64,000 nt of DNA from Myotis daubentonii (taxonomy: Eukaryota > Chordata > Mammalia > Chiroptera > Vespertilionidae). The position numbers were made by a program, and so were the translations under genes. The notes beneath the pieces are model-generated. The model was not told where the DNA came from and did no database searches. It saw nothing but the letters and a program-made list of their open reading frames with translations. Positions 10,501 to 20,284 of this stretch are shown here, in pieces (the first letter of the stretch is position 1; every line of letters begins with the position of its first letter). The DNA lies in contig NC_081846.1 of NCBI RefSeq assembly GCF_963259705.1, positions 87,928,641-87,992,640 on the forward strand. Reading direction: 5' to 3'.

Positions 10501-12244
10501 TTCCTGAAACAAACCACATAAACCTTTTTAAATTAGAAGGTAGGGATGACATAACAATGACACACACACACACACACACACACAGCTTTCTGTAGCAGGC
10601 GTTGTCCCAAGAACCTCACATCCCCTACCTCGTCTAATCTGTAATGAGATACTCCTAGGGCGATGGTGCTATTTCACTCATATTTTGCAAATGAGAAAAC
10701 TAAAGCATGGACAGGTTACATTCTGTGTCCAAGGCCATACAGCCAGCAACCCGTGGAGGCCAGGCCGTGCACACACGTGGCCTGGCCCGTGTCCCTGTTC
10801 TTCACGGTCCACGTACACACCTCTGCTGTCACAGGGTGCTACACCCAGGCCAACACAAGAGGCGCGAACTGCTCCTCAAACTGACGTCCCTGTGCAGCTG
10901 ACTGAGTAGCTGCAGGACACCGCGATCCCTTTACCCAAACTGTCCATGTAATTAGGGGTGGGCAAACTTTTTGACTCGAGGGCCACAATGGGTTCTTAAA
11001 CTGGACCGGAGGGCCGGAACAAAAGCATGGATGGAGTGTTTGTGTGAACTAATATAAATTCAAAGTAAACATCATTACATAAAAGGGTACGGTCTTTTTT
11101 TTTTTTTTTTTAGTTTTATTCATTTCAAAAGGCCGGATCTGGCCCGCGGGCCGTAGTTTGCCCACAGCTGCTAGAGGCCCTGGGGCAACCACTCAGGCTC
11201 TAAACCTCGCCCATGACCCCCTTCTGGAGCGAAGACGGTAAGAATACCGTGTGAGCACGCCCTCGACACTGTCCACGACGACGCGCTTTTGAAAAATAAA
11301 ATCGCCTACTTCAGTAGGAAAACCTTACCCTTTTACTTCTGGACAGCTTGAATCTCGTCACAGTGCCAAACTGGGAGAAATACGCTCGGATCTGGGTTTC
11401 ATACAGTGCTGGAGGCAGGTGGCCCACATAAATGACTCCTGGAGTGAGTTTTTCTTTTTCTTGCTTCTGTTTCTGAAGACATAAAAACCAGAATAATACT
11501 TTAAAAAAAAAAATCACATTGCAACGAAACTTGGAGAACCCTAGCTCTCCGTCCATCGGGACTGCGAGCCTCTCCGCCCGCGGAGCAGCAGAGCTGAGGC
11601 TCGGCTGTGCGGCGCCTGCCTCCCCCGAGGCCCGGCCGCGCCGCCCGCCACCCCCGCGATGGGGGCGCTCAACCTCTGTCGTGGACCCATGGCTGCGCGG
11701 GTGGGTCTCTAACGCTATTCCACACCACCCGGCGGGGACCTCCACCGACACAGCCTCCACTTCGCATGCAGGTCGCCTTGAGTCGAACCCGCCAACCGCC
11801 CATTCCCGGGCCACGGCGAGCCTTCACGCCGCCGACACCTCCCCCGGGTCAACTCCAAACGGGTGTCTCCAGCTGGAAGCCATGGCGAATGCAACCTGAC
11901 GCCGGGCCCCGTCAGCGAGTGAAGCCGGCAGGTACCGTCCTCTAGAGCCCCCGTCCCCGCGCCCACGAACCCGCTGCATGCCTCGCCATGCTGTCCCCGC
12001 CAGCTCCACCTCCCGCCTCGGCCCCCAAGCCCGTGGGGTGGGGCCGCCCTGGGAGACCCGGGAGGCGGCGGAGGCCAGAGGAGGGCGAGGCCGGGACCGA
12101 CCCGGGCTCCGCGGGCCCGCGCGTCGCGGAGGCGCTCACCTTCGTTGCGCGCCGGCGGGCCTGAGCCACCTCCTTGTGAAACTTGTCGTCCTCCTGCGGG
12201 TTCAGCGACAGGAGCGGCTGCGCCGGGCCCGCGAAGACCGCCAT
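4392..12244 (-). CDS. NIFK: NIFK gene, whole coding span (7 exons plus one candidate small exon)
   Basis: NIFK (MKI67IP) is a nucleolar RNA-binding protein needed for pre-rRNA processing. It also docks on the Ki-67 FHA domain at the mitotic chromosome periphery. Exons on the minus strand are 12140-12244, 11329-11472, 7914-8022, 6728-6939, candidate 5583-5618, 5453-5521, 5263-5334 and 4392-4577. All have AG/GT borders and matching phases. The product is 298 aa without the 36-nt exon and 310 with it; human is 293 as I recall. The RRM covers about residues 46-125, with RNP2 (VIYVGHL) at 48-54 and RNP1 (KGYAFVEF) at 88-95. A Lys/Arg-rich nucleolar tail follows. The known FHA-docking cluster [13 protein letters not shown] is conserved across the last intron. 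No coding break was seen, so the gene looks functional. Confidence 0.95.
4950..5167 (-). mobile_element. Ves SINE in NIFK intron 6
   Basis: This minus-strand copy lies within the intron between exons 6 and 7, in the same direction as NIFK transcription. Confidence 0.9.
5263..5334 (-). CDS. NIFK: NIFK exon 6
   Basis: This exon has 24 codons in phase 0, with a TGAAG acceptor and a GTAAAA donor. It ends [11 protein letters not shown], the conserved lead-in to the Ki-67-binding phospho-cluster. The Ser of DSQ is the known priming site in human. Confidence 0.88.
5453..5521 (-). CDS. NIFK: NIFK exon 5
   Basis: This exon has 23 codons in phase 0, with a TTAAG acceptor and a GTAAGA donor. It encodes [23 protein letters not shown] split into a basic patch and a polar tail ending in GQ. 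The tail corresponds to the human segment ending STKGQ. Confidence 0.85.
5583..5618 (-). CDS. NIFK: Candidate 36-nt NIFK cassette exon
   Basis: The segment has a TTTAG acceptor and a strong GTAAGT donor. It adds 12 in-frame codons ([12 protein letters not shown]) between FPSL and VLRRKKKK without changing phase. I do not recall this segment in human NIFK, so it could be alternative, lineage-specific or a decoy. It is supported by splice sites and frame only. Confidence 0.5.
5640..6720 (-). other. NIFK: NIFK intron 4, no recognised insertion
   Basis: About 1.1 kb between exon 4 and the candidate small exon holds no SINE or L1 that I recognise. A pair of short open frames at 5636-5880 is not supported as coding. 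Confidence 0.5.
6728..6939 (-). CDS. NIFK: NIFK exon 4 (end of RRM, basic region)
   Basis: This 212-nt exon has an ATATAG acceptor and a GTAAAT donor. It encodes [13 protein letters not shown], then the conserved KRYNQNRTL and a basic [14 protein letters not shown] segment ending YDFPSL. The basic run fits nucleolar localisation and RNA binding. Confidence 0.95.
7390..7790 (-). repeat. L2-like old LINE fragment in NIFK intron 3
   Basis: The order of pyrimidine-rich words, including CTTGCTCTTCTCCTCAGTCC and CTCAGGGAAGCCTTCC, resembles an antisense L2 3' end. It is highly diverged. Confidence 0.45.
7914..8022 (-). CDS. NIFK: NIFK exon 3 (second half of RRM)
   Basis: This 109-nt exon has a TTGCAG acceptor and a GTAAGT donor. 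It encodes [19 protein letters not shown] (RNP1) through YLFGERLLK and ends in phase 1, completed by the GT that opens exon 4. It is too short to form an ATG-initiated open frame of its own. Confidence 0.94.
8461..8511. mobile_element. 51-bp hAT miniature element with perfect 15-bp inverted repeats
   Basis: The element starts CAGCGGTCGCCAACC and ends with the exact reverse complement. It is flanked by CGCTAGAC (8453-8460) and TGCTAGAC (8512-8519), an 8-bp target duplication with one mismatch. Eight-bp duplications and CAG...CTG ends are hAT hallmarks. Only 21 bp lie between the inverted repeats. Confidence 0.88.
8874..9055 (+). mobile_element. L1 3' end, short young insertion
   Basis: This 182-bp L1 3'UTR piece (GGGGGTAAGAGGGAGAGATC ... 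CAATAAAG plus A-rich tail) is flanked by a perfect 16-bp duplication, AAGAATAGGCAGTTCA, at 8858-8873 and 9056-9071. It is a classic 5'-truncated insertion in NIFK intron 2. Confidence 0.93.
9223..9406 (+). repeat. Left arm of a large inverted repeat in NIFK intron 2
   Basis: The arm is the reverse complement of 10311-10495, with roughly 90% identity by eye over about 185 bp. Parts of the arm resemble a very old L1 ORF2 C-terminus (CAATGA...ATGGATAAA...CTCAAAATAG). Confidence 0.85.
9597..9819 (+). mobile_element. Ves SINE inside the inverted-repeat spacer
   Basis: The full-length copy is flanked by AAACAGAGGCCTG / AAACAAAGGCCTG. The near-perfect flanking repeat shows insertion after the inverted repeat spacer existed. 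Confidence 0.92.
9959..9980 (+). repeat. Poly-G tract
   Basis: Twenty-two bases of G are broken by a single C. The run is prone to slippage and assembly error. Confidence 0.9.
10311..10495 (-). repeat. Right arm of the large inverted repeat
   Basis: The arm pairs with 9223-9406. The outer ends are CTGACTTCTCCTATAAAACTT and its complement. The spacer is about 0.9 kb. Confidence 0.85.
10560..10584 (+). repeat. (AC)n microsatellite
   Basis: This is a pure dinucleotide run of 12 units in NIFK intron 2. Confidence 0.95.
10590..10770 (+). repeat. MIR SINE fragment
   Basis: The sequence follows the MIR core order: CCCAAGAACCTCACAT, then TTTTGCAAATGAGAAAACTAAAG, then CAAGGCCATACAGCCAG. It is old and diverged. 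Confidence 0.7.
10953..11170. mobile_element. Non-autonomous hAT element (218 bp)
   Basis: The ends AGGGGTGGGCAAACT and AGTTTGCCCACAGCTG are imperfect inverted repeats. The inside has GGGCCACAATGGG and GGCCCGCGGGCC words typical of a short mammalian hAT family. No clean target duplication was found. Confidence 0.7.
11329..11472 (-). CDS. NIFK: NIFK exon 2 (first half of RRM)
   Basis: This exon has 48 codons in phase 0, with a CTTCAG acceptor and a GTAAGG donor. It encodes the [15 protein letters not shown] segment with RNP2, then helix 1 and strand 2 ending SRSKR. Confidence 0.95.
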
Positions 12245-12420
12245 GCCGACAGCGTCCGAGCCGCGGAGCTCCACGCGGCAGCGCCGGAAGTCCCAGAGCC
12301 CGTAGCCCCGCCCAAGCGGAAGTGGAGGCGGCCGACGTGCGCGGCGCCGCAAGGAACGGGGGCGGAGCACGGGGGCGGGCGCCCCCTGCTGGTGAGGCGC
12401 CACTTGGCCTCGCTCTCATA
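11520..12420. promoter_or_regulatory. NIFK: CpG island and promoter of NIFK
   Basis: This is a GC- and CpG-rich block covering NIFK exon 1, its 5' flank and the start of intron 1. No TATA box is placed before the ATG. Long open frames on both strands here are by-products of the base composition. A divergent antisense transcript is possible, as in human, but nothing in the sequence proves it. Confidence 0.75.
12140..12244 (-). CDS. NIFK: NIFK exon 1, coding part
   Basis: The ATG is at 12244-12242, followed by 35 codons starting [19 protein letters not shown], which is the conserved NIFK N-terminus. A GTGAGC donor follows at 12139. The exon ends in phase 0 and lies in a CpG island. Confidence 0.95.
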
Positions 12421-12599
12421 CCTGCCATCTGCTTATGGTAGATGGTGATGCGTTCGCGCCTACTGTGCGGCCTGCCAATATCGCAGCGGGGAGGAGGGTT
12501 GGGGCGGGGAGCGAAGAGAGGGCAGGTGGGATGTTTAAAAAATCAATTCCAAAACAATACCCGTGACCTTGAGGTCTTGCTACCCATACTTTAGTTCTT

Positions 12600-13310
12600 T
12601 TTCCTTTGTCACTGACTTGTCGGTGAGCCCTTACTGTGTGTCCCTGTGCTGCTTCCCTTTAGGGAGCTTCCAGACTCGGGGGAGGGCTGGCTAAAGGACG
12701 TCTGAGGGCGGGATTGGTGCTCTGGAGAGATGAAGGAGTCCCACGGGGACGAGGCGGACTGGGTGATCAGAGGGCCTCCCGACGGAGGTGGCATTTGAAC
12801 TGCGACCTGAAGGCTGCAAGGAGCCGGAGGACAGACCTGGAAGCCCGTATGCCGGCAGGAGGACAGCACGTGCAGCGCCCTTAGGGCTGGACAGAAGGAA
12901 CCGTCCAGCGTGGCTGCAGCTCCCGGCGTGAGGAGCGGAGCCGGGGGCGACGGGAGCTCTAGAGCTCTGCGTGCCAAAGTCGAAAGCCTGAGGGTTGTTG
13001 TAAATGGAAGTAGGTGTGAGGGTTTTAAGCAAGGCTGTGGCTGGGCATCCCTTTCAAATAGGAAAGGAGAGTGGGTTGCGGAGGAAGCAGGGAGAGGGAG
13101 GCCACAGGAATAGCCAAGCAGAGCTGGTCTGGGGGATGGATGGAGGCAGCAGGTGTTCCGGAGCCGGCGAGAGCCAGGTTTGGCTGGTGCCCACCTGCAG
13201 GTGCAGGAAGAGTGGGGTGAGTCTGCAGGTAGAGTGGCACGAGAGGGGCTGTGCAGTGAGTGTTCCCGGGAAGCCCCCAGGTTGGGCTCCGGCCGCCAGT
13301 CGCTGTGTCC
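12600..13310 (+). repeat. L2-like old LINE sequence
   Basis: Words such as GAGGTGGCATTTGAACTGCGACCTGAAGG and AGCACGTGCAGCGCCCTTAG resemble the L2 3' region. The match is diverged and the ends are approximate. Confidence 0.5.
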
Positions 13311-13729
13311 AATAGCAAAGGCAGGGTTGAATCATATTAGGCGTTTATTGAGAAGGCTAGCCAACCAAGAAGACAGGGCGCTTACAAGCATCAAATCCTG
13401 CCTCCCAGCAAGATTCAGGGGACAGGATTCTAAAGGGGACGGGCCTGGGGTGAGGAATGCAGCTATGTGCAGGCCTGGGGGTCCGCAGAGCCTGCTAGTG
13501 TAATTAGTCATCAGGGATGAGATGATGTTTTGGCTCCTGATGGGTCGGTCGGCCTGACCATGCGGCCTGACCATGCTTATCGGTTGTTTGCTGGATTCAC
13601 AGCTGAGTCACCTCCCCAATCGCTTCGCATGGGCCTTGAAAAGGAAACGTTAAGAAAAACTTAACCCCCTATTCACATAAATATATGTGTTCTAAGATAT
13701 AAAATAGGTGCTCTATCTATTAGATTATA

Positions 13730-14290
13730 TGTCCCCCCTAATGAGGGCCAACCTGCTTCCATTTGAAACGGAATTTTTGGACTGGAACCCGGATCCTTTG
13801 TCTGCTGGAGACGAAGAATGAATCCACGGACAGAGGGTAGTACATATAGCAAAGGTAAAGATTTATTGAAGAACAAGTACAGACTCCCACGTGGGGAGGG
13901 AGAAAGAGTCCCACAGAATAGACTCCCACGTGGGGAAGGGGAAAAGGGTCCCACCGACTTCCTGTTTCCAGGGTTTATAAAGGCTGCAGTTCCTGTGTCC
14001 TGATATTGCTCTGATTGGTCACTATTCCCGTTGGAATTAGTTACTATAGTCACTCCTGAGGCCCTCCTCCCTCATTGTTCTTTTCTTTCTGGGCTTTCTT
14101 CCTCCTTCTTTATTTGGTAAATATAGACCTGTTGGCTACTCCCAGTTCCCTTGTCGTATGTAAATGCAACTGTTGCTGCTCCCTTGTCTTGTGGAAATGT
14201 AACTGCACCTGGCTTCCTTGTGTTATGGAAATGTACCTTCTCCCAGTCAGCAGCCCTGTGTTTTTCCATGGACCCCAATTCTAAAAACTC
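13730..14290 (-). mobile_element. Probable class I (ERV1-like) solo LTR
   Basis: On the minus strand the order is CCAATCAGAGCAAT, then TATAAACCC, then AATAAATCTTTACC, then a U5-like stretch. This is a promoter and poly(A) layout typical of an LTR. A 23-bp unit containing GACTCCCACGTGGGGA is repeated near 13884 and 13921. LTR borders and target duplication are not resolved. Confidence 0.55.
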
Positions 14291-14344
14291 CCTAAACCTG
14301 CCTATGCTCCCCTAAAATTCCTGCCTCCCAGGTGAAAGGGCGAG

Positions 14345-14656
14345 TCCTCTCGGGGCCTGACCACGCTGCTGGCGGCCTCGGGCACCGACTCCCCAGCCCA
14401 CGGCGGGAGCCCGGCGTAGGCTGCCACCCGCCCGCCGCCCCCGGACTGGACCCACGCGGCGGCAGCAGCGGCGGCGGGGCGCGTGCCCTCTCCCGAGGAG
14501 ATGGAGGAGGAGGCGATCGCCGACGCCCCCGGGAACGAGACGGAGGACGTGGACTTCCTGCCTGGGCTGGAACTGGTCGATCTACTGGACCCCCAGCCAC
14601 CGGACTGGCCCCTGGAGCCCGGGCTCAGCTCGCCCGGGGGGGGGGGGGGGGGGGGG
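14345..14656 (+). pseudogene. CREBZF: CREBZF retrocopy fragment (N-terminal region)
   Basis: Translation in shifted frames gives LTTLLAASGTDSP, then [20 protein letters not shown] and [19 protein letters not shown], then LEPGLSSPG. These follow the order of the N-terminal part of CREBZF (Zhangfei, a bZIP co-regulator of HCF-1, CREB3 and ATF4). The start codon region is altered, at least one frameshift separates the segments, and the match stops at a 21-G run (14636-14656). The bZIP part is absent. It sits between two LTR-like sequences. Confidence 0.85.
14636..14656 (+). repeat. Poly-G tract at the end of the CREBZF fragment
   Basis: Twenty-one consecutive G residues mark the exact point where the CREBZF match ends. 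In the parent gene I recall Gly/Ser-coding sequence shortly after this point. Confidence 0.9.
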
Positions 14657-14659
14657 AGG

Positions 14660-15070
14660 GGCTAGGACTGCGCCCTCCATCTTGCCCTGGGTCCTCCATT
14701 TTTGGGGCGGCCGCCATGTGCTCAGGAGAGTGCCTTCTTCCCGGAAGCCCAGGCCCCTGCTGGCCACGCCCAGGATTTCTTTAAACTAACCAATGACAAT
14801 CAAGGGACGTGCGCGCCATAGAGATGACCCGACTCACGCCTGGCCAATCAGCGGGGCCCACAGTCCCCTCTCCTACCCTCACTCCACCCCCCTATAAAAC
14901 CCCCTGTCCCATCAGGCCTCTCTCTCTCGGCCACTGGACTTTCCGCTGTGTCGGTGGGTCTGGTGAACGGGGAGCGCAAGCCGGCTTGCATAATAAATGA
15001 CTCTTTGCTTTTGCATCGGACTGACTGGCTCCCTGGAGGTCTTGGGAACTTTGAAATCTGGGCACAACAC
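14660..15070 (+). mobile_element. Probable gammaretrovirus-like solo LTR
   Basis: The order is CCAATCAGCGGGG, then TATAAAACCCCC, then an R region with CTCTCTCTCGGCCACTGG, then AATAAATGACTCTTTGC and GACTGACTGGCTCCCTGG. This is the U3-R-U5 layout of class I LTRs. The right end is near GGGCACAACA. The left border is uncertain. Confidence 0.7.
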
Positions 15071-17690
15071 CAGGCCTGCTTTGCCTCCGTCACCCCAGTC
15101 TCCCTCAGCTCGACCCTCACCCCTCAGGGCCAGCCTTCTATGACTCTGTAGCTGGATCAGCTCTTTCTATTAAATGTTTCCTTACAACTGTGTTTTCATG
15201 AACAGGTTGGATGGTCAGGAGCGTGCACGCAGAGAACTATGGTATTCTCTCTCAGGACTCCTTTTCATGAGCTCGTTTCTCTCTCCCCTGGATGAAATCT
15301 GGGGGACATCAGCAATTAGATATCAGCAAATAGGAGCATTTTCCAAGTGTTCAAAATCTGATGTCAAATATCTCCTCTCCCCCAGCTCAGAACTGTCTCA
15401 GGTGAGAAATTCCCAAGGGGGTCACTGTTGACATTGTCCCTCCTAATTCTGTTTTAGGCAACTCTCACCAGAGAGGTGTTACTGGACAGGACAGCCCCCT
15501 GAGTCAGGGGAGAGGGCTGTGCCCAGCCTTGATCCTTGTCTTCTCCTATAAATGAATTTATATGAGACACCTTGACTGCGTTGTGAAAAGCCAATTTATT
15601 AAAGCTTTATTGAAAAAGCAAAGCAAGCAACCTATGTATCTGGCTTATGGAGCACAGAGGGCTCTCAGCTAATCTGAGAGCGCCTTGGGTGGGGGTCTGA
15701 GGCGTTATGTGCCCTCCTGTCTACAGGTCTCAACATTGCTCTGCTGACTATCTTGGAGCAGATTAATCCTCCAGGGCCCTTTTTACTCTGTGGTGGCCTT
15801 CCCAGAATTCATGAGAAGCACCGGGCAACTTTATCTCGCCCAGCCTGAGGCCGCTGGCTCCTCTGCTTAAGGAGTAAGCCTGCCCTTTTTTCCTTTCCCC
15901 CTTTCCCTTCCCTTTCTGCCTTCTCTCATTAGGGAGGTTTTTAACCATTTGCTGTGGCCTTGGCTGGGGAATTACAAGCTGGCTGCAAAATGCTCACAGT
16001 GTTTGGCCTTGCTTTAACTTTCTTGCCTCAGTTTCCCTATTCCTCCTGCTCTGGAATCCTGTAACAGTTCCACCTTCTCCCCTGCACCCCGTTCCTGTTT
16101 TTGGCTTGTCAAGTGTTGGTATCTTGTATTGGCAGCCCGAGGAGACCAACACGGCCGCATTGACTGGTCAGCCTGTGCGGTGCCTGCCTGGCCGTGTCAG
16201 GGCTGGCGCTGAGGAGTGTGGGTGCTCACCAGGAGTGCCAGGCACCCTCGCCTTGGCCCTTCACTAGACCATAGAAGCCAGCACTTAATGGGGGCAGAGA
16301 GTCTAGCCCCCCATCCTCACTCAGCCCAGCCCTGGCCTGCTTTCATTTTTACCCTTCCCAGCCCTGGTCACCCTCAGTGAACAGTGACCGCCAGGAAGTC
16401 CAGTGATGTGTGCTCTGGCCCGCAGAGCAAGGTCTCATTCTGGTGCCTCTGCCACCCAGGGCCTGAGGGTCACCTGGGCAGGTGGTCACAGGAATTGTCT
16501 GGCATCCTGGTCAGAACATCCAGAAACCTGTCACACCCCCTGCCCAGCCCCCGCCATGTCCCGGGGGAGGCCCTCCATCTCCGAGGAAGCGTCTGGTGAG
16601 ACGGCGCTGTCCTGTGGCAGCAGCAAGAGGCTATAGATAGACCAGCAGCGGCCTTCCTCATCCCAGGGGACCAGCCGTGCCACGTGTGTTCGTCCTTCCT
16701 TTTCCTTTCCTCGTCCTCCTCCCGTCTTTCCTTCTGTCCTTCCTCCCCTCACTCCCTTCTTTCTGTTTTGCTGGGAGACCACCTGAGCCTTGGGTGGAGC
16801 AGGCCTTCACCCAGCTGGGCTGTCCCGCGCACACTACCCCGTCCCCCAGCACTCAACCCCAGTCATCGAAATAACCAAAGTGCCTGCAGGCGCTTCCACG
16901 CCCCCGAGTGGACTGATGAGTGTGCTCACTGTGGGCCTCTCTCTTCCCTGCCTCCCACTAGCCTCCGGCACCATGCCTCTGTGGGGACAGAACAATGGCC
17001 TGTCGTTCTGTGGCACCACCATCACCGCCTATGATGGAGCACCTGCTGGGGGCCAAGATGCGAGGACTGGTGGCTGGGATAGGAGGTGGGGTGGGCGGTA
17101 GGCGAGACAGGGTGTGCCACGCGTGCAGGAGCTGGGCCCCAGGAGGAGAGGACTCTGTGGGGTGAGCCTGAGGGCTGGCAGGGGCAGGGACGCAGGGTGG
17201 GCGCCGGGAGGGGCCTGCTCACCCTGCCCACCTTCCCCTCCTCTGTTCTCCCTTCCCACCACTCTGCCGGGTCTCTGTGGAGTCATCCACATGTGCCACC
17301 GAGAGGGGCCACGCTGTCGGAGTCAGCCTGCACCGGCTTGTGGGGACGGGCCTGAGAGGGAGACTTCCAGGGAGAGGGGAGAAAGCCTCTGTCATCAGCG
17401 CCACCCCAATAAGTGTCACCTGCAAGCTGAACACAGCTGGCCAACCCAGCCTCTTTGTCGGTAGTGACGTGGGTGAAGCGGGGTGACTACCCCAGGGGGT
17501 GCAGATAGGGGGAGGGGATTGCGGGCGTGCCCAAAGGTCCAGACTCCCTCTAAAGGCCTCGGGCTGACTCGCCAATCCCCTCCTCCACCTCGTGATCCTT
17601 TCCTGCCGTGGAGTATGGGTCATGGTGCCGTGGGCCTGGCAGGGGCTGCAGTCCACGGCGTGATGCCCTCTTCCCAGCCTGGATTAGTCA
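15071..17690. other. GC-rich intergenic stretch, not identified
   Basis: I recognise no gene here. Part of 15580-16070 reads like a degraded antisense LTR (TTTATTAAAGCTTTATTG). A CT-rich tract lies at 16690-16770. Open frames of 60-145 residues at 16380-17660 overlap on both strands without known motifs. Confidence 0.4.
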
Positions 17691-17709
17691 GGTGTTTTCT
17701 TTATTTCAT

Positions 17710-18170
17710 AATGTTTTGACACCTTCAGAAGCTGTCTGGCTGGGAGAGGCTGTCCTTTCAGGGCTAGCCAATTCTCAGAGGTAGCACAGGCCCCGCCTGC
17801 CATATCTTTCACACGCCTCCTCTTTGTCTAACTCTCACACACCAACCACTGTCCCCCTGCTCCAGATCACTCCAGGGCCAGGTACCAGGCAACCGGAGAC
17901 CACACCTATGGTCCAAAGCTACAAAAGTCATTCAAACTGGCCCGTCCTAAGCCAGGTCCTGCCCGGCCTTGCCTACCCCATGCCAGCCCCAGTGAAGCCC
18001 TGCCTGGCCTCCCAGCTCCTGCCTCTGCTTCCTGGCCAGGCCATGTGCCCTGCAGGGCGTGCGTGCCGTCCTCCTGGGAGCCGCGAGTAATAAACTCCTC
18101 TCAGTGACACTGGCCTTTCCATGCGGTCACTCTATCGCCTCATAGTTAAGATCCCGCGGGTACCAATGAG
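17710..18170 (+). mobile_element. Possible class I LTR
   Basis: A GCTAGCCAATTCTCAG CAAT-type motif, a GC-rich middle, AATAAACTCCTCTCAG and a closing GATCCCGCGGGTACCA suggest an LTR read on the plus strand. The borders are not defined. Confidence 0.45.
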
Positions 18171-18538
18171 ACTATTCTTTCTCTCCCTCTTCACTCTGAT
18201 GTTCTAACTCCTTTCTCCTGTTCTCAGGCTCCAGGCCACGCCTCCCAGCCAGTCTTCTGTCTCCACTCCCTCTTGCCCTTCAAGGAACCCTGCCGAAGTG
18301 CATCACCCACTACATAACCTTCTGTGCTGTTAAACGAGGCATAATTTCACCCTTAAATTAGCCCAGAATGTCTGCAGTGCTCACATGCACACTGGGAAGA
18401 GTGCCGGTGGAACTGGTGGGAAGGGCCGTAGAAATCAGTTTTATCTCTATGGAGAGTGATTTGGCAAAATATGTCAAGAACTTTAAAAACACAACCTATC
18501 ATTCCTCAGTGTAGGTGGCAGAATCTCCTACTTGGCAC

Positions 18539-18990
18539 CGTGCTGCCCTCAGACCCCTCATGGAGCACAGGATCATAGAAAAGAGGACCAAGAAGTTCAC
18601 TGGAAACCAGTCAGTCTGCTATGTCACAATTCAGCATAACTGGCGGAAACCTAGAGCCACTGACAATAGGGTACATGGAAGGTTCAAGGTTAGATCTCGA
18701 CGCCCAGCGTTGGTGACGGGAGCAACATGAACACAAAGCTCATGCTGCCTAGCGGCTTTTGGAAGTTCCTGGTCTGCAACGCCAAGGAGCTCGAAGGCTG
18801 CTGGCGCGCAACAGATCTTACTGTCCCGCTATGGTCCACATCTCCGCAGAGCCGCAGAGCCACTGCGCAAAGAGCAGCCCAGCTGGCCACGAGAGTCAGC
18901 AATCCCAATGCCAGACTGCACAGCAAAGGAAATGAATAGACGCTGTGTGCACATTGTATTTGTGTTAATAAGAGCATAACATTTTGTCCC
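18539..18990 (+). pseudogene. RPL32: RPL32 processed pseudogene
   Basis: Translation gives AALRPLMEHRIIEKRTKKF then NWRKPRATDNRV and, after a frame change, MLPSGFWKFLVCNAKELEG then AAQLATRVSNPNARLHSKGNE and a stop. This is the whole 60S ribosomal protein eL32 without introns. The ATG is lost, and there are substitutions and a frameshift around 18700-18740. It is a dead retrocopy. Confidence 0.92.
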
Positions 18991-19423
18991 CCACCACGGC
19001 CCGTCCCCCCAAAAAGCAGAACCCATCAAAAGAAGTGATCTAAGTCCTGATGACGGCTTACAGAGGCTTCTATCACAATGCTACTTATGATGGATGGAAT
19101 TGGAAGCAGCCCAAAGAGTTTACTGACAAGGGACCTACTGGGCTAATAAAAATGGCATGTTCATTTGGCAAATAAAATCATGGATAATGTCCGCACTTCA
19201 AAAATTATTTTAATATTTTATAAAAGATGAGAAACTATTTTCAAGTGACAAAGGTTATTAGAAATGAATAAGAGAAAGATAAAAGCTTTAATAAAAAGAT
19301 GTCCAGGAAACAATACCCAAAAGAAATTTTAGTATACATAAGAAAAATCACTCAAACACATTGAAAAGTTAAGTGTGATTCCCTTACTGCCTGATCAGAT
19401 TCTAGTGCTTAAAAGACATTGAC

Positions 19424-19640
19424 ACAGCCCAACTGGCATGACTCAGTGGTTGAGCATTGACCTAGGAGCCAGGAAGTCATGGTTCGATTCCCGGTCAGGG
19501 CACATGCCTGGATTGTGGGCTTGACCCCCAGTGTGGGGTGTGCAGGAGGCAGCCTATCAGTGATTCTCTCTCATCTTTGATATGTCTATCTCTCTCACTT
19601 CCTCTCTATAAAATCAATTAAAAAAAAATATATATATATA
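19424..19640 (+). mobile_element. Ves SINE, older copy
   Basis: The head AGCCCAACTGGCATGACTCAGTGG and tail AAAATCAATTAAAAAAAAATAT are clear. A HeliBat is inserted right at its tail. Confidence 0.88.
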
Positions 19641-19980
19641 TTAGAGGCCTGGTACACGGATTCGTGCACCGGTGGGGTCCCTCGGCCTGGCCTGCGGGAA
19701 TTAGGCTGAAACTGGTTCTCTGACATCCTCTGAGGGGTCCTGGATTGCGAGGGGGTGCAGGCCAGGTCAAGGGACCCCACTGGTGCACAATTGGGGTTGG
19801 GGAAGGACCACGGGAGGGCTTCAGGGCGTGTCCAACCCATCTCGCCCAGTTTCAATCGGCCGGACCCCAGCAGCAAGCTAACCTACTGGTTGTAGCACCT
19901 GCCCCCTGGTGGTCAGTGTGCATCATAGCGACTGGTTGAACGGTCGGACACTTAGCATATTAGGCTTTTATTATATAGGA
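19641..19980 (-). mobile_element. HeliBat rolling-circle element, non-autonomous (340 bp)
   Basis: On the minus strand the element begins TCCTATATAATAAAAGCC at 19980. It ends in an imperfect GTGCACGAATCCGTGTACC hairpin and GGCCTCTAA at 19641, with host A before and T after. This matches Helitron insertion between A and T with a CTRR end. It has no coding capacity. Confidence 0.9.
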
Positions 19981-20284
19981 TGATATTTACACATTAAAAC
20001 AGTGTGCAAATTGTTACAACTATACTGGAAGGCGATTTGGCAGAGTTGATTCATTCACCACGCATTGAGAGGGGTTCACAGTGGGGTGGGGAGGGGGTGA
20101 CTTAGCCCCCTTGGGAGCATTTGGAAAGGTTGTGGACATATGGGGTTTTCACACTGACTTGATGTGTGAAAATTTAGCACCCACCTTTTATAGGTACTGA
20201 GCATCCTGCCCTGAGTGGGACAGTCCAGTGTTTTCATCCTATTATTTGCCCACTGTTTATTCTTTCTTCACCCCTCTGCTGTGC

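Larger units (their letters stand above)
18380..20040 (+). mobile_element. Old L1 (L1M-like) split by later insertions
   Basis: Segments 18380-18505, 19020-19420 and 19982-20040 each resemble the L1 ORF2 C-terminus/3' region, with words such as GATTTGGCAAAATATGTCAAG and CACAATGCTACTTATGATGG. They are separated by an RPL32 retrocopy, a Ves SINE and a HeliBat. Confidence 0.55.

Noticed and set aside
11715..12428. Minus-strand frame of 237 residues over NIFK exon 1, and overlapping plus-strand frames
   Set aside because: These are CpG-island by-products. The true NIFK frame (MAVFAGPA...) uses a different phase and proper splice sites.
14332..14784. 150-residue plus-strand frame
   Set aside because: It mixes one frame of the CREBZF fragment, the poly-G run and LTR sequence. 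The CREBZF-like peptide is only partly in this frame.
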